A DNA stretch of 64,000 nucleotides, from positions 372,001-436,000 of the forward strand of contig OY969816.1 of NCBI GenBank assembly GCA_963703385.1, in the 5' to 3' direction. Below are positions 52,518-61,058 of the stretch, one piece after another. Position 1 is the stretch's first letter. Every line of letters begins with the position of its first letter. The DNA is from Rhodoblastus sp963703385. GTDB lineage: Bacteria; Pseudomonadota; Alphaproteobacteria; Rhizobiales; Beijerinckiaceae. The notes below the pieces were generated by a model. It had not been told where the DNA came from, ran no database searches, and worked only from the letters and a program-made list of their open reading frames with translations. Made by a program: the position numbers and the translations under genes.

Positions 52518-52597
52518 GCCGAACGCTTTGCGTTCGGCGCCCCTCGCATCAGCTCGGCGTCGCGTTCGCTCCTAGCCCCGCGCCGTCGGCGCGGGGC
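52518..52597. repeat. Two GC hairpins in the infB-rbfA gap
   Basis: GCCGAACGC/GCGTTCGGC (52518-52538, loop TTT) and GCCCCGCGCC/GGCGCGGGGC (52575-52597, loop GTC) are both perfect. No T run follows, so they are unlikely simple terminators; they may be processing or stability elements. Confidence 0.65.
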
Positions 52598-52661
52598 GTT
52601 GCGCGCTACTCCACAAGCCGAACGAACCCATTGCGTGTAGCTGCGCGTTCAAGAGGCAGAA

Positions 52662-53081
52662 ATGTCCAGACTTCATCACAAGGGCGGCGAGCCCAGCCAG
52701 CGCATGTTGCGCGTGGCCGAACTGATCCGCCACGCCGTGGCGCAACTGCTGTCGCGCGGCGAAATCAACGATCCCGAACTTGCCGGGCTGGTCGTCACCG
52801 TTCCATCGGTGAAGATGAGCCCCGATCTCAAGCTCGCCACCATCTATGTCATGCCGCTCGGCGGCAAGGCGCAGGAGCAGATCGTGGCCATTCTCGACCG
52901 CCACAAGAAGTTTTTTCGCGGCGAAGTGGCCCATCGGGTCAATCTGAAATTTGCGCCGGAAATCCGTTTCAAGGTCGACGATTCCTTCGCCAATGCCGAA
53001 AGGATCGACGCGCTGTTCCATTCGCCCAAGGTGGCGCAGGATCTGGCGCCGCCCGCCACGGATGAAGAGGACGGCCATTGA
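52662..53081 (+). CDS. rbfA: Ribosome-binding factor A
   Basis: 139 residues. GEPSQRMLRVAELIRHAVAQ, LVVTVPSVKMSPDLKLATIY and HRVNLKFAPEIRFKVDDSFA are the typical RbfA segments with a KH-like fold. It helps 30S maturation at low temperature. Its stop overlaps the truB start. Confidence 0.96.
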   Translation: MSRLHHKGGEPSQRMLRVAELIRHAVAQLLSRGEINDPELAGLVVTVPSVKMSPDLKLATIYVMPLGGKAQEQIVAILDRHKKFFRGEVAHRVNLKFAPEIRFKVDDSFANAERIDALFHSPKVAQDLAPPATDEEDGH

Positions 53082-53983
53082 ACGCGCCCCGCTCCACGCG
53101 TGTCGAAGTCAATGGCTGGGTCGTGCTCGACAAGCCGGTCGGGCTCACCTCGACCCAGGCGGTTTCCAGGCTGAAACGCCTTTTCAACGCCAAGAAGGCC
53201 GGCCACGCCGGCACCCTCGACCCGCTGGCCTCCGGCGTGCTGCCGGTCGCCTTCGGCGAGGCGACCAAGACCGTGCCCTTCATTCAGGACGGCGAAAAGG
53301 CCTATCGCTTCACCGTGCGCTGGGGCGTCGAGACCGACACCGACGACGCCGAGGGGCGGGCGGTCGTCACCAGCGACGCGCGCCCGGATTTTGGGGCGAT
53401 CGCCGCTTTGCTGCCGCGCTTCACCGGCGAGATTCTTCAACAGCCGCCCGCCTTTTCGGCCATAAAAATCAATGGCGAGCGCGCCTATGACCTCGCCCGC
53501 GACGGCGAGACGGTGGAGCTCAAGCCCCGCCCGGTGACCATCCACGCCTTGCGTCTCATCGACGCGGCGCGCGACGAGGCGGTGCTGGAGGCCGAATGCG
53601 GCAAGGGGACTTACGTCCGCGCGCTTTGCCGCGATCTCGGCCGGGCGCTGGGCTGCCACGGCCATGTCACGGCCTTGCGCCGCACGCGGGTCGGTCCGTT
53701 TTTCGAGCAACATTCGGTTTCGCTCGAAGAATTGATGGAAGCGCCGGAACTGGCCCACGAGGACCTGCTCAGCGTCGAAGCCGGTCTCACCGGACTGCCT
53801 TGCATCCTGCTCGACCGCAATATGGCGGCGCGCGCGCGGCGCGGCCAATCGGTGATTCTTCGAGGCCGCGATGCGCCGGTGGAAGGCGCGGCCTATGCCG
53901 TGTGTTCGGGCGTGGTGATCGCCTCGGGCGTGGTCGAGCGCGGCGAATTCGTGCCCAATCGCGTGTTCAACCTGCCGTTCTGA
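53078..53983 (+). CDS. truB: tRNA pseudouridine synthase B
   Basis: 301 residues from TTG 53078. Catalytic Asp lies in AGHAGTLDPLASGVLPVAFG (about residue 48). It also has QQPPAFSAIKINGERAYDLA and GTYVRALCRDLGRALG. It makes pseudouridine 55 in the tRNA T loop. It is the last gene of the translation operon before the quinoprotein-associated trio. Confidence 0.97.
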   Translation: MNAPRSTRVEVNGWVVLDKPVGLTSTQAVSRLKRLFNAKKAGHAGTLDPLASGVLPVAFGEATKTVPFIQDGEKAYRFTVRWGVETDTDDAEGRAVVTSDARPDFGAIAALLPRFTGEILQQPPAFSAIKINGERAYDLARDGETVELKPRPVTIHALRLIDAARDEAVLEAECGKGTYVRALCRDLGRALGCHGHVTALRRTRVGPFFEQHSVSLEELMEAPELAHEDLLSVEAGLTGLPCILLDRNMAARARRGQSVILRGRDAPVEGAAYAVCSGVVIASGVVERGEFVPNRVFNLPF

Positions 53984-54042
53984 GTTAAAATTAAGTCGTC
54001 AATCGCGCTGGCGCGTCCCATCCTCCCGTTCGGAGGCAAGCC

Positions 54043-54981
54043 GTGTCGCGTGGAAAGACTTTTGACATGACCCGCCGCGCCTTTGGCGCGGGCCTGTGCC
54101 TGTGCTGCCTGCCGGCGGTCGCGCGCGCGGAAAATTTCGCGCTTGTAGAGGTCGCGCCTTCGGTTTTCATCCGGCGCGGCGTGGACGCCGAGGCCGACGC
54201 CGCCAATCTGGACGGCATCGCCAATATCGGCTTCATTGTCGGCGAAAAGTCGGTGCTGGTGACGGACAGCGGCGGCAGCCTCGCCGACGGGCGCCTGCTG
54301 CGCCGGATGATCCGGGACAATACCGGCAAGCCGATCAGCCATGTCGTGCTGAGCCACGGCCATCCGGACCATTTTTCCGGCGCCGGCGCGTTCCTGGACG
54401 AAAAGCCGGTTTTCATCGGCCACCGCAACCTGCCGGAAGCGCTGGCGATGCGCGGCGACTTTTACCGTAAGCGACTGGTCGGCTTGCTCGGCGAAAGCAA
54501 TGTCGGCCCCTTGGTTCCCCCGACCATGGTGGTGACGGCGGAAGACGAAATCGATCTCGGCGGGCGGCGGATCGCGCTGACCGCCCACAAACCGGCGCAT
54601 ACGACCTCCGACCTGTCGATGCTCGATGTGGCGACCGGCCTGTTCCTGCCCGCCGATCTGCTGTTCGTTGGCCGGATTCCCTCGCTCGACGGCAGTCTGC
54701 CCGGCTGGATCGCCCAACTGGAGGCGATGCGAAAACAGAACCACGGCAGGGCCGTTCCGGGACACGGGCCGGCGAGCGTCGATTTCGGCCCGACCTCGGC
54801 GGCGCTCCTGCTTTATCTGACCGCCTTGCGCGACGGCGTGCGTGCGGAAATCGACGGCGGCGGCTCGATCCAGCACGCCATGCGCCATGTCGGGCAGTCC
54901 GAACGCAACAAATGGAAACTGTTCGACGACTACAACCAGAGAAACGTCGCCGAGGCCTATTCCGAACTCGAGTGGCAGTAG
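54043..54981 (+). CDS. Quinoprotein-associated zinc metallohydrolase (SoxH-like)
   Basis: 312 residues from GTG 54043 (GGAGG six bases upstream). A Tat-type signal (TRRAFGAGLCLCCLPAVARA) sends it to the periplasm. The metallo-beta-lactamase motif VVLSHGHPDHFSGAGAFLDE and later AHTTSDLSMLD and VPGHGP bind zinc. Such SoxH-like hydrolases cluster with PQQ-dependent alcohol dehydrogenases in methylotrophs; the substrate is not established. Together with the next two genes it forms a small operon. Confidence 0.88.
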   Translation: MSRGKTFDMTRRAFGAGLCLCCLPAVARAENFALVEVAPSVFIRRGVDAEADAANLDGIANIGFIVGEKSVLVTDSGGSLADGRLLRRMIRDNTGKPISHVVLSHGHPDHFSGAGAFLDEKPVFIGHRNLPEALAMRGDFYRKRLVGLLGESNVGPLVPPTMVVTAEDEIDLGGRRIALTAHKPAHTTSDLSMLDVATGLFLPADLLFVGRIPSLDGSLPGWIAQLEAMRKQNHGRAVPGHGPASVDFGPTSAALLLYLTALRDGVRAEIDGGGSIQHAMRHVGQSERNKWKLFDDYNQRNVAEAYSELEWQ

Positions 54982-54989
54982 GAGGAGCG

Positions 54990-55805
54990 ATGGAAACGCG
55001 ATTTGCGACAGCGTTTTTTGGCCTGTGCGCGCTCGGCTTCGCCACCGCGCCGACCCTTGCCGAGGACGCCGACAGCGCGGCGGCGCGCGAAAGCCGCTGG
55101 CAGGATCTCGAAAAGATCGTCTTTCACGGCAAGACCGCCGCGCCGTCGCACGGCATGGTGGCGATAGAGGCTCCCGGCCGCGCCGAGGACGCGGCGCTTG
55201 TCCCGATGAAAGTGACCCTGACGCCCGCCGACAAGGTCAAGGCGCTGTGGCTGATCATCGACGACAATCCCATGCCGGTCGCCGCGCATATCGTCTTCGG
55301 GCCGGCCGCCGATCCGCATGAAATGGAGTTTCGCGTCCGGGTCAACGATTACACCAATGTCCACGCGGTAGCCGAAATGCGCGATGGTTCGTTGGTCGCC
55401 GATACGAAATTCGTCAAAGCCTCGGGCGGCTGTTCGGCGCCGATGGGCGAGAACGACGCGGAGGCCCTCAAAGGGATTGGCGAAATGCGGCTGAAATTCG
55501 CCGGCCCGGTCCAGCCCGGCGTGCCGGTCGAGGCGAAGCTGATGATCCGTCATCCCAATTTCAACGGGATGCAGATGAACCAGCTGACCCGGCTCTATAC
55601 GCCGGCGCGCTTTATCGACAAGGTGACGGTGCGCGACGGCGACAAGGACGTATTCGACATGGATTCGGGCATTTCGCTCGCCGCCAATCCTGTCCTGTCC
55701 TTCGGTGTCGTTCCACAATCCTCGGGGCGGCTGACGGTCGAGGTCTCCGACAGCCAGAACAGCCGGTGGCGCCGCGATTTCGACATTCCGCGGGTGACCG
55801 ACTGA
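54990..55805 (+). CDS. Fused SoxYZ-like carrier protein, quinoprotein-associated
   Basis: 271 residues from ATG 54990, nine bases after the previous gene. Signal peptide (TRFATAFFGLCALGFATAPT). The SoxY-like half carries KASGGCSAPMG, the swinging-arm Cys; the C-terminal half is SoxZ-like (VEAKLMIRHPNFNGMQMNQL). In Sox enzymes the Cys carries sulfur; in this fused group it is thought to serve the quinoprotein pathway in a way not yet known. Confidence 0.9.
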   Translation: METRFATAFFGLCALGFATAPTLAEDADSAAARESRWQDLEKIVFHGKTAAPSHGMVAIEAPGRAEDAALVPMKVTLTPADKVKALWLIIDDNPMPVAAHIVFGPAADPHEMEFRVRVNDYTNVHAVAEMRDGSLVADTKFVKASGGCSAPMGENDAEALKGIGEMRLKFAGPVQPGVPVEAKLMIRHPNFNGMQMNQLTRLYTPARFIDKVTVRDGDKDVFDMDSGISLAANPVLSFGVVPQSSGRLTVEVSDSQNSRWRRDFDIPRVTD

Positions 55806-55806
55806 C

Positions 55807-56361
55807 ATGCGCGCGATTTTTTTTTCCGTGGCGGCGGCCGTCCTTGTCTTCGGCATGGCTCACGCCCTTGCCGGGGCGAAGGAGCCGACGGGCCTATGGA
55901 CGGGGCCGATGCATGGCGAAACGCCGGCGACTCTCGCCGGCGCGAAAGTCGTCGGCGCGGCGGAGGTCGCGATGCTCAAATCCGAAGGCGCGCTGCTGAT
56001 CGACGTCGCGGAAGCGCCGCCGAAACCGCCGGGCGCCTCGCCCGACATGCCCTGGCTGCCGGTCCATATGTCCATTCCCGGCGCGGTCTGGTTCGCGGGC
56101 GGCGGCTTCGGCGACGGAAATCCGGCCTACCAGCGCCGTTTCGCGGCGCGGGTCGCCCAGTTGACGGGTGGCGACAGGATGAGGCCGATCGTCGCCTTCT
56201 GCCATCCGCGCTGCTGGGGAAGCTGGAACGCCGCCAAAAGGCTGGTCTTGCTCGGCTATGGCAAGGTCCACTGGTTTCCCAGCGGCGTCGAGGGCTGGGA
56301 GGGAAAATATTCCTTGGCGCCGGTCAAGCCCGACAAGGGCTGGGAGGGAGGCGGCCTATGA
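55807..56361 (+). CDS. CXXCW-motif protein linked to PQQ-dependent catabolism
   Basis: 184 residues, directly after the SoxYZ-like gene. Signal peptide (RAIFFSVAAAVLVFGMAHAL). Rhodanese-like fold with the motif FCHPRCWGSWNAAKRLVLLG (C-x-x-C-W). Proteins of this family occur next to PQQ dehydrogenases; role unknown. Both Cys of the motif are present. Confidence 0.9.
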   Translation: MRAIFFSVAAAVLVFGMAHALAGAKEPTGLWTGPMHGETPATLAGAKVVGAAEVAMLKSEGALLIDVAEAPPKPPGASPDMPWLPVHMSIPGAVWFAGGGFGDGNPAYQRRFAARVAQLTGGDRMRPIVAFCHPRCWGSWNAAKRLVLLGYGKVHWFPSGVEGWEGKYSLAPVKPDKGWEGGGL

Positions 56362-56517
56362 GGCCGCGCCAAAACCGGGCTGGCCCTCTGTGAAAAAATG
56401 TGTATAGAGAGGGGCTTGCGCCGGAATTTTTCGGCGCGAACGAAGAGTCGTGACCGCGCTGGACGACATCCCGGAGCGGCCCGCCTGTTCGTCGAAACGA
56501 CAAGAGAAGGACACACG

Positions 56518-56787
56518 ATGTCGATCACGGCCGAGCGCAAATCCGCGCTCATCAAGGACTACGCCACCAAAGCGAATGACACCGGTTCGCCGGAAGTGCA
56601 GGTCGCCATTCTGACCGAGCGCATCGTCAATCTGACCGGGCATTTCAAGTCGCATGTGAAGGACAATCACTCGCGTCGCGGCCTGCTCAAGCTGGTGTCG
56701 CTGCGCCGTCAGCTTCTCGATTATCTCAAGAAGAACGACGAAGCGCGCTACAGGACGCTGATCGAGCGTCTCGGCATTCGCCGCTAG
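56518..56787 (+). CDS. rpsO: 30S ribosomal protein S15
   Basis: 89 residues, the exact bacterial length. SITAERKSALIKDYATKAND, TGSPEVQVAILTERIVNLTG and HSRRGLLKLVSLRRQLLDYL are typical. It binds 16S rRNA early in 30S assembly. It is followed by pnp, the usual order; the 198-base gap to pnp probably holds the regulated pnp leader. Confidence 0.98.
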   Translation: MSITAERKSALIKDYATKANDTGSPEVQVAILTERIVNLTGHFKSHVKDNHSRRGLLKLVSLRRQLLDYLKKNDEARYRTLIERLGIRR

Positions 56788-56985
56788 GACAATTCGCGCG
56801 GCCGGCTTGTCCGGTCGCGTTTTCGCTTGCGCAATCATGCGCACAAGGGAAGGGCGGCAGGGGCCGTCCTCCGACCCGACGAAGCGCTCGGGCCATGGCA
56901 GGATCGTCAGACGCCGTTTTCTCGCGGCGTCTCGCCGTCTTGCTCATGGTGGAGCGCCTGTCCCACCCATGAAAGACAAGAAAGC

Positions 56986-59145
56986 ATGTTCGAGATTCAT
57001 CGCGAAGAAATAGACTGGTGCGGGCGCAAGCTCGTGCTTGAAACCGGCCGCGTCGCGCGCCAGGCCGATGGCGCGGTTCTGGCCACTTACGGCGAGACCA
57101 CGGTGCTCGCCACGATCGTCTCCGTCAAGACGCCCAAGCCGGGCCAGGACTTCTTTCCGCTCACCGTCAACTATCAGGAAAAGGCTTTCGCCGCCGGCCG
57201 CATCCCGGGCGGCTATTTCAAGCGCGAGGGCCGTCCGTCCGAGCGCGAGACCCTGATCTCGCGCCTGATCGACCGCCCGATCCGCCCGCTCTTTCCGGAC
57301 GGCTATTACAACGACACCCAGGTCATCGTCACGGTTCTGAGCCATGACATGGAAAACGACCCCGACATCCTGGCGATGGTCGCGACCTCCGCCGCCCTCA
57401 CGCTTTCCGGCGTGCCCTTCATGGGCCCGGTCGGCGGCGCCCGCGTCGCCTATATCAACGGCGCGCTGAAGGTGAATCCGACGATCGAGGAGGCCAAGAC
57501 CTCCGAGCTCGACCTCATCGTCGCCGGCACCGCCGACGCGGTTCTGATGGTGGAATCCGAGGCCAAGGAGCTTTCGGAAGAGACCATGCTCGCGGCGGTC
57601 ATGGCCGGCCACGCCGGTTTCCAGCCGGTGATCGAGGCCATCATCCGCCTCGCCGAGCGCGCCGCCAAGGAGCCGCGCGACATCAATCTGCAGGACAAGT
57701 CGGAAGTCGAGAAGGCGATCGCCGCGGTCGCCGAGGCCGACCTGCGCGCCGCCTACAAGATCACCGCCAAGCAGCAGCGCTATGCGGCGGTGGACGCGGT
57801 GAAGGACAAGGTCAACGCCGCGCTCTTCCCCGAAGGCGGCGAAGCCAAGTTCGACAAGCAGTTCGTCGCCGACGTGTTCCACGATCTGCAGGCCAAGGTC
57901 GTGCGCTGGAACATTCTCGACGACGGCGTCCGCATCGACGGCCGCGACCTGAAAACCGTGCGTCCGATCAGCGCGCAGGTCGGCGTTCTGCCGCGCACTC
58001 ATGGCTCGGCCATCTTCACCCGCGGCGAGACCCAGGCCCTGGTGGTGGCGACGCTCGGCACCGGCGAGGACGAACAGTTCATCGATTCGCTGGAAGGGAC
58101 CTATCGGGAAAACTTCCTGCTCCATTACAACTTCCCGCCCTATTCGGTGGGCGAGACCGGCCGCATCGGCTCGCCGGGCCGCCGCGAGGTCGGGCACGGA
58201 AAACTCGCCTGGCGCGCCATCCATCCCATGCTGCCGGCCCCGGCCGAGTTCCCCTACACGGTCCGCGTCGTCTCCGAGATCACCGAGTCCAACGGCTCGT
58301 CCTCGATGGCGACGGTATGCGGCGCCTCGCTCGCGCTGATGGACGCCGGCGTGCCGCTCAAGCGGCCGACCGCCGGCATCGCCATGGGCCTGATCCTCGA
58401 AGGCGAACGCTTTGCCGTTCTGACCGACATTCTCGGCGACGAGGACCATCTCGGCGACATGGACTTCAAGGTGGCGGGCACCGAGCATGGCGTCACATCG
58501 CTGCAGATGGACATCAAGATCGCCGGCATCACCGAGGAGATCATGAAAGTCGCCCTGGCCCAGGCCAGGGACGGCCGCCTGCATATCCTCGTCGAAATGG
58601 CCAAGGCGATCGCCAACGCCCGCGCCGAACTCGGCGAATTCGCGCCGCGCATCGAGACCATGAAGATCCCGGTGGACAAGATCCGCGACGTGATCGGCTC
58701 CGGCGGCAAGGTGATCCGCGAGATCGTCGAAAAGACCGGCGCCAAGATCAATATCGACGATGACGGCTCGGTGAAGATCGCGTCGAGCGACGGCAATTCG
58801 ATCAAGGCCGCGATCGCCTGGATCAAGTCGATCGCCTCCGACCCGGAAATCGGCCTGATTTACGAGGGCACGGTGGTCAAGACCACCGATTTCGGCGCCT
58901 TCGTGAATTTCTTCGGCGCCCGCGACGGCCTCGTCCACATTTCGCAGCTCTCGACCCAGCGCGTCGCCAAGACCACCGACGTGGTCAAGGAAGGCGACAA
59001 GGTCAAGGTCAAGCTGCTCGGCTTCGACGATCGCGGCAAGGTCCGCCTGTCGATGCGCGCGGTGGACCAGCAGACCGGCGAGGACCTCGACGCCAAGGCC
59101 AGGGCCGAAGCCGTCAAGGCCGACGCCGAGCAGCCGCAGGCCTGA
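56986..59145 (+). CDS. pnp: Polyribonucleotide nucleotidyltransferase
   Basis: 719 residues from ATG 56986. Two RNase PH domains (AVLATYGETTVLATIVSVKT at the start; RTHGSAIFTRGETQALVVAT in the second), then KH (VDKIRDVIGSGGKVIREIVE) and S1 (IYEGTVVKTTDFGAFVNFFG). It degrades RNA from the 3' end with phosphate and is part of the degradosome. Ends with a strong terminator. Confidence 0.98.
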   Translation: MFEIHREEIDWCGRKLVLETGRVARQADGAVLATYGETTVLATIVSVKTPKPGQDFFPLTVNYQEKAFAAGRIPGGYFKREGRPSERETLISRLIDRPIRPLFPDGYYNDTQVIVTVLSHDMENDPDILAMVATSAALTLSGVPFMGPVGGARVAYINGALKVNPTIEEAKTSELDLIVAGTADAVLMVESEAKELSEETMLAAVMAGHAGFQPVIEAIIRLAERAAKEPRDINLQDKSEVEKAIAAVAEADLRAAYKITAKQQRYAAVDAVKDKVNAALFPEGGEAKFDKQFVADVFHDLQAKVVRWNILDDGVRIDGRDLKTVRPISAQVGVLPRTHGSAIFTRGETQALVVATLGTGEDEQFIDSLEGTYRENFLLHYNFPPYSVGETGRIGSPGRREVGHGKLAWRAIHPMLPAPAEFPYTVRVVSEITESNGSSSMATVCGASLALMDAGVPLKRPTAGIAMGLILEGERFAVLTDILGDEDHLGDMDFKVAGTEHGVTSLQMDIKIAGITEEIMKVALAQARDGRLHILVEMAKAIANARAELGEFAPRIETMKIPVDKIRDVIGSGGKVIREIVEKTGAKINIDDDGSVKIASSDGNSIKAAIAWIKSIASDPEIGLIYEGTVVKTTDFGAFVNFFGARDGLVHISQLSTQRVAKTTDVVKEGDKVKVKLLGFDDRGKVRLSMRAVDQQTGEDLDAKARAEAVKADAEQPQA

Positions 59146-59168
59146 GCGCCAATCCTGAACCAATGAAA

Positions 59169-59198
59169 GCGGCCGGGGCGCGTCCCCGGCCGCTTTTT
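59169..59198 (+). terminator. Intrinsic terminator after pnp
   Basis: Perfect 10-bp stem GCGGCCGGGG/CCCCGGCCGC (59169-59178 and 59184-59193) followed by five T. It ends the rpsO-pnp unit and separates it from the convergent flavoprotein gene. Confidence 0.9.
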
Positions 59199-59215
59199 CT
59201 TGTGCGCCGATGGCG

Positions 59216-60718
59216 TTACGCCGCCTTGCGCGGGACCTGACGCTCGCTGGTCAGGGCTTCTTCAGCGCCGGAAACGCCGGCCTCGCAATATTCGGCGTCC
59301 TCGTTGACCCGCCAAACGTCATGCACGATCTCGCCGGCGATGATGTTCATCGCGGTCAACATGCCGGTCATCATCGCATGGTCCTGGTTGTTGTATTTGT
59401 GCATGCCGTTGCGGCCGACCAAATGGAGGTTGGGGTAGCGCAGGCGCAACTCAGAGCGGATTGTCTCGATATTGGCGGCATAGGTCTCGTCATAGACCGG
59501 ATAGGCCTTGGGCTGGCGCACGACGGAGGCGTCGGCGACGTCCTGGGGGTCCATCAGCCCGATCTGGCCGATCTCGCGCTTGGCCAGTTCGATCAGTTCG
59601 GCGTCGGAGGCGGTCCACAGGCCGTCGCCCTCGAAGCAGAAATATTCGAGCCCCAGGCAGGTGGAGACGCCGTCCGGGATCATTTCCGGCGACCAGGAGC
59701 GGAAATTCTGCACGCGCCCGACCTTGACCGCCGGATCGTGGATATAGACCCAGTTGTCGGGCAGCTCGCGGCGCGACTTGCCGATCAGGACCACGGTCAG
59801 GAAGTCGCGATAGCGCAACTGGCGGGCGTGGAGCAGGCTGATCGGCGTCGGCGACAGATTGGAGATCAACTCGCGGACGGGGGCCGAAGACACCACATGG
59901 CGGGCCTGAAAAGTCTCGCGCTGGTTGTCGGCGGTCCAGGCCTCGACCGTCCAAAGCTTGCTCGCCTCGTCGTAATGGATCTTCTCGACCGAGCGGCCCA
60001 TCAGCACCTCGCCGCCGTTCTTCATGATCCTGGCGGCGGCGGCCTCCCACATCATGCCGGGGCCCTTGCGGGGATACTGGAAGGATTCGATCAGGGTCTT
60101 GGCGCTGTTGTCGCCATTGTTTCTGGCCTTGCTGAGGCCCAGCGAGCGGCGCAGCCCGTCGAGGATCGCGGCGCCCAGGCTCAGGCCCTTGATGCGCTGG
60201 GCGGCCCAGTCCGACGAGATTTCGTCGCAGCTCATGCCCCAGACCTTTTCGGTATAGGTCTTGAAGAAGATCGAGAACAGCCGTTCGCCGAACTGGTTGC
60301 GCACCCATTGATGGAAGCTTTTCGGATTGGGGACCGGAAAGAGCTTGGCGAAGCCGAAAGACGCCATGCACAGCGCGCTTTCCGCAACGCCCAGATTACG
60401 CAAGGCCTCGAAGGCGCGCAGCGGATAGGCGTAGAATTTCTTCTGGTAGAAAATCCGCGACAGGCGCGGGCGCTCGATGAAGTCGTCGGGCAGGATTTCC
60501 TGCCAGAGATCGACGATCGCCTTCGATTTCGAGAAGAAACGATGGCCGCCGATGTCGAACAGGAAGTTCTTGTAATTGACCGTCCGGCTGATGCCGCCGA
60601 CATAGACCGGATCTTTTTCCAGGACGACGGCTTCACGGCCCTCCTTGGCGAGCTGATAGGCGGTCGTCAATCCCGCCGGCCCGGCGCCGATGATCAGGGT
60701 TTCAACGATACGGTCCAT
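59216..60718 (-). CDS. FAD-dependent oxidoreductase, UDP-galactopyranose mutase/amine-oxidase-like
   Basis: 500 residues from ATG 60718 (GGAG eight bases upstream). The N-terminal FAD-binding motif is LIIGAGPAGLTTAYQLAKEG; NFLFDIGGHRFFSKSKAIVD follows, then KVWGMSCDEISSDWAAQRIK and a C-terminal HLVGRNGMHKYNNQDHAMMT that resembles the FAD-closing part of UDP-galactopyranose mutases. The combination suits nucleotide-sugar or cell-surface glycan work, together with the membrane glycosyltransferase-like gene upstream. The substrate is not certain. Confidence 0.78.
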   Translation of the reverse strand: MDRIVETLIIGAGPAGLTTAYQLAKEGREAVVLEKDPVYVGGISRTVNYKNFLFDIGGHRFFSKSKAIVDLWQEILPDDFIERPRLSRIFYQKKFYAYPLRAFEALRNLGVAESALCMASFGFAKLFPVPNPKSFHQWVRNQFGERLFSIFFKTYTEKVWGMSCDEISSDWAAQRIKGLSLGAAILDGLRRSLGLSKARNNGDNSAKTLIESFQYPRKGPGMMWEAAAARIMKNGGEVLMGRSVEKIHYDEASKLWTVEAWTADNQRETFQARHVVSSAPVRELISNLSPTPISLLHARQLRYRDFLTVVLIGKSRRELPDNWVYIHDPAVKVGRVQNFRSWSPEMIPDGVSTCLGLEYFCFEGDGLWTASDAELIELAKREIGQIGLMDPQDVADASVVRQPKAYPVYDETYAANIETIRSELRLRYPNLHLVGRNGMHKYNNQDHAMMTGMLTAMNIIAGEIVHDVWRVNEDAEYCEAGVSGAEEALTSERQVPRKAA

Positions 60719-60789
60719 GTGACGACTCCACAAACATACTGGGCTTGTGCCACCGCAGGCGTTAATTTCCGCTTATGGAGGGCGGGTCG

Positions 60790-61058
60790 TAGCCCGCATT
60801 TCTCACACGGGGTCGTCCTGCGCCAGCGCAAGGTGATGACAGGGTAGGAGAATGGCGCAAGCCGATGCGCCACATCGGCCAAGCCGTTCGACGCACACTG
60901 TCATCACCTTCCGCTGGCCCTCCGGGTTGCATTTCGACGGCCGCCCGCTGGGTCGGGCGGCTCAATCGTATGACGCCATACGCTTTTCGCCGCCCTCCTA
61001 GCGTTCGAACTCGTCGAAATCGCAACGCAGGTCGGCCCCGTGTGAGAAACGCGGGCTA
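60790..61058. mobile_element. 269-bp non-autonomous element with terminal inverted repeats
   Basis: The ends 60790-60822 and 61026-61058 are inverted repeats matching in 30 of 33 positions, beginning TAGCCCGC and containing TTTCTCACACGGGG. The interior has no gene. Flanks show no clear target duplication. The right end contains the stop codon of the gene at 61056. It looks like a MITE or the residue of an IS; its family was not identified. Confidence 0.65.

Noticed and set aside
52511..52538. Intrinsic terminator after infB
   Set aside because: The T run lies before the hairpin, not after it, on the coding strand.
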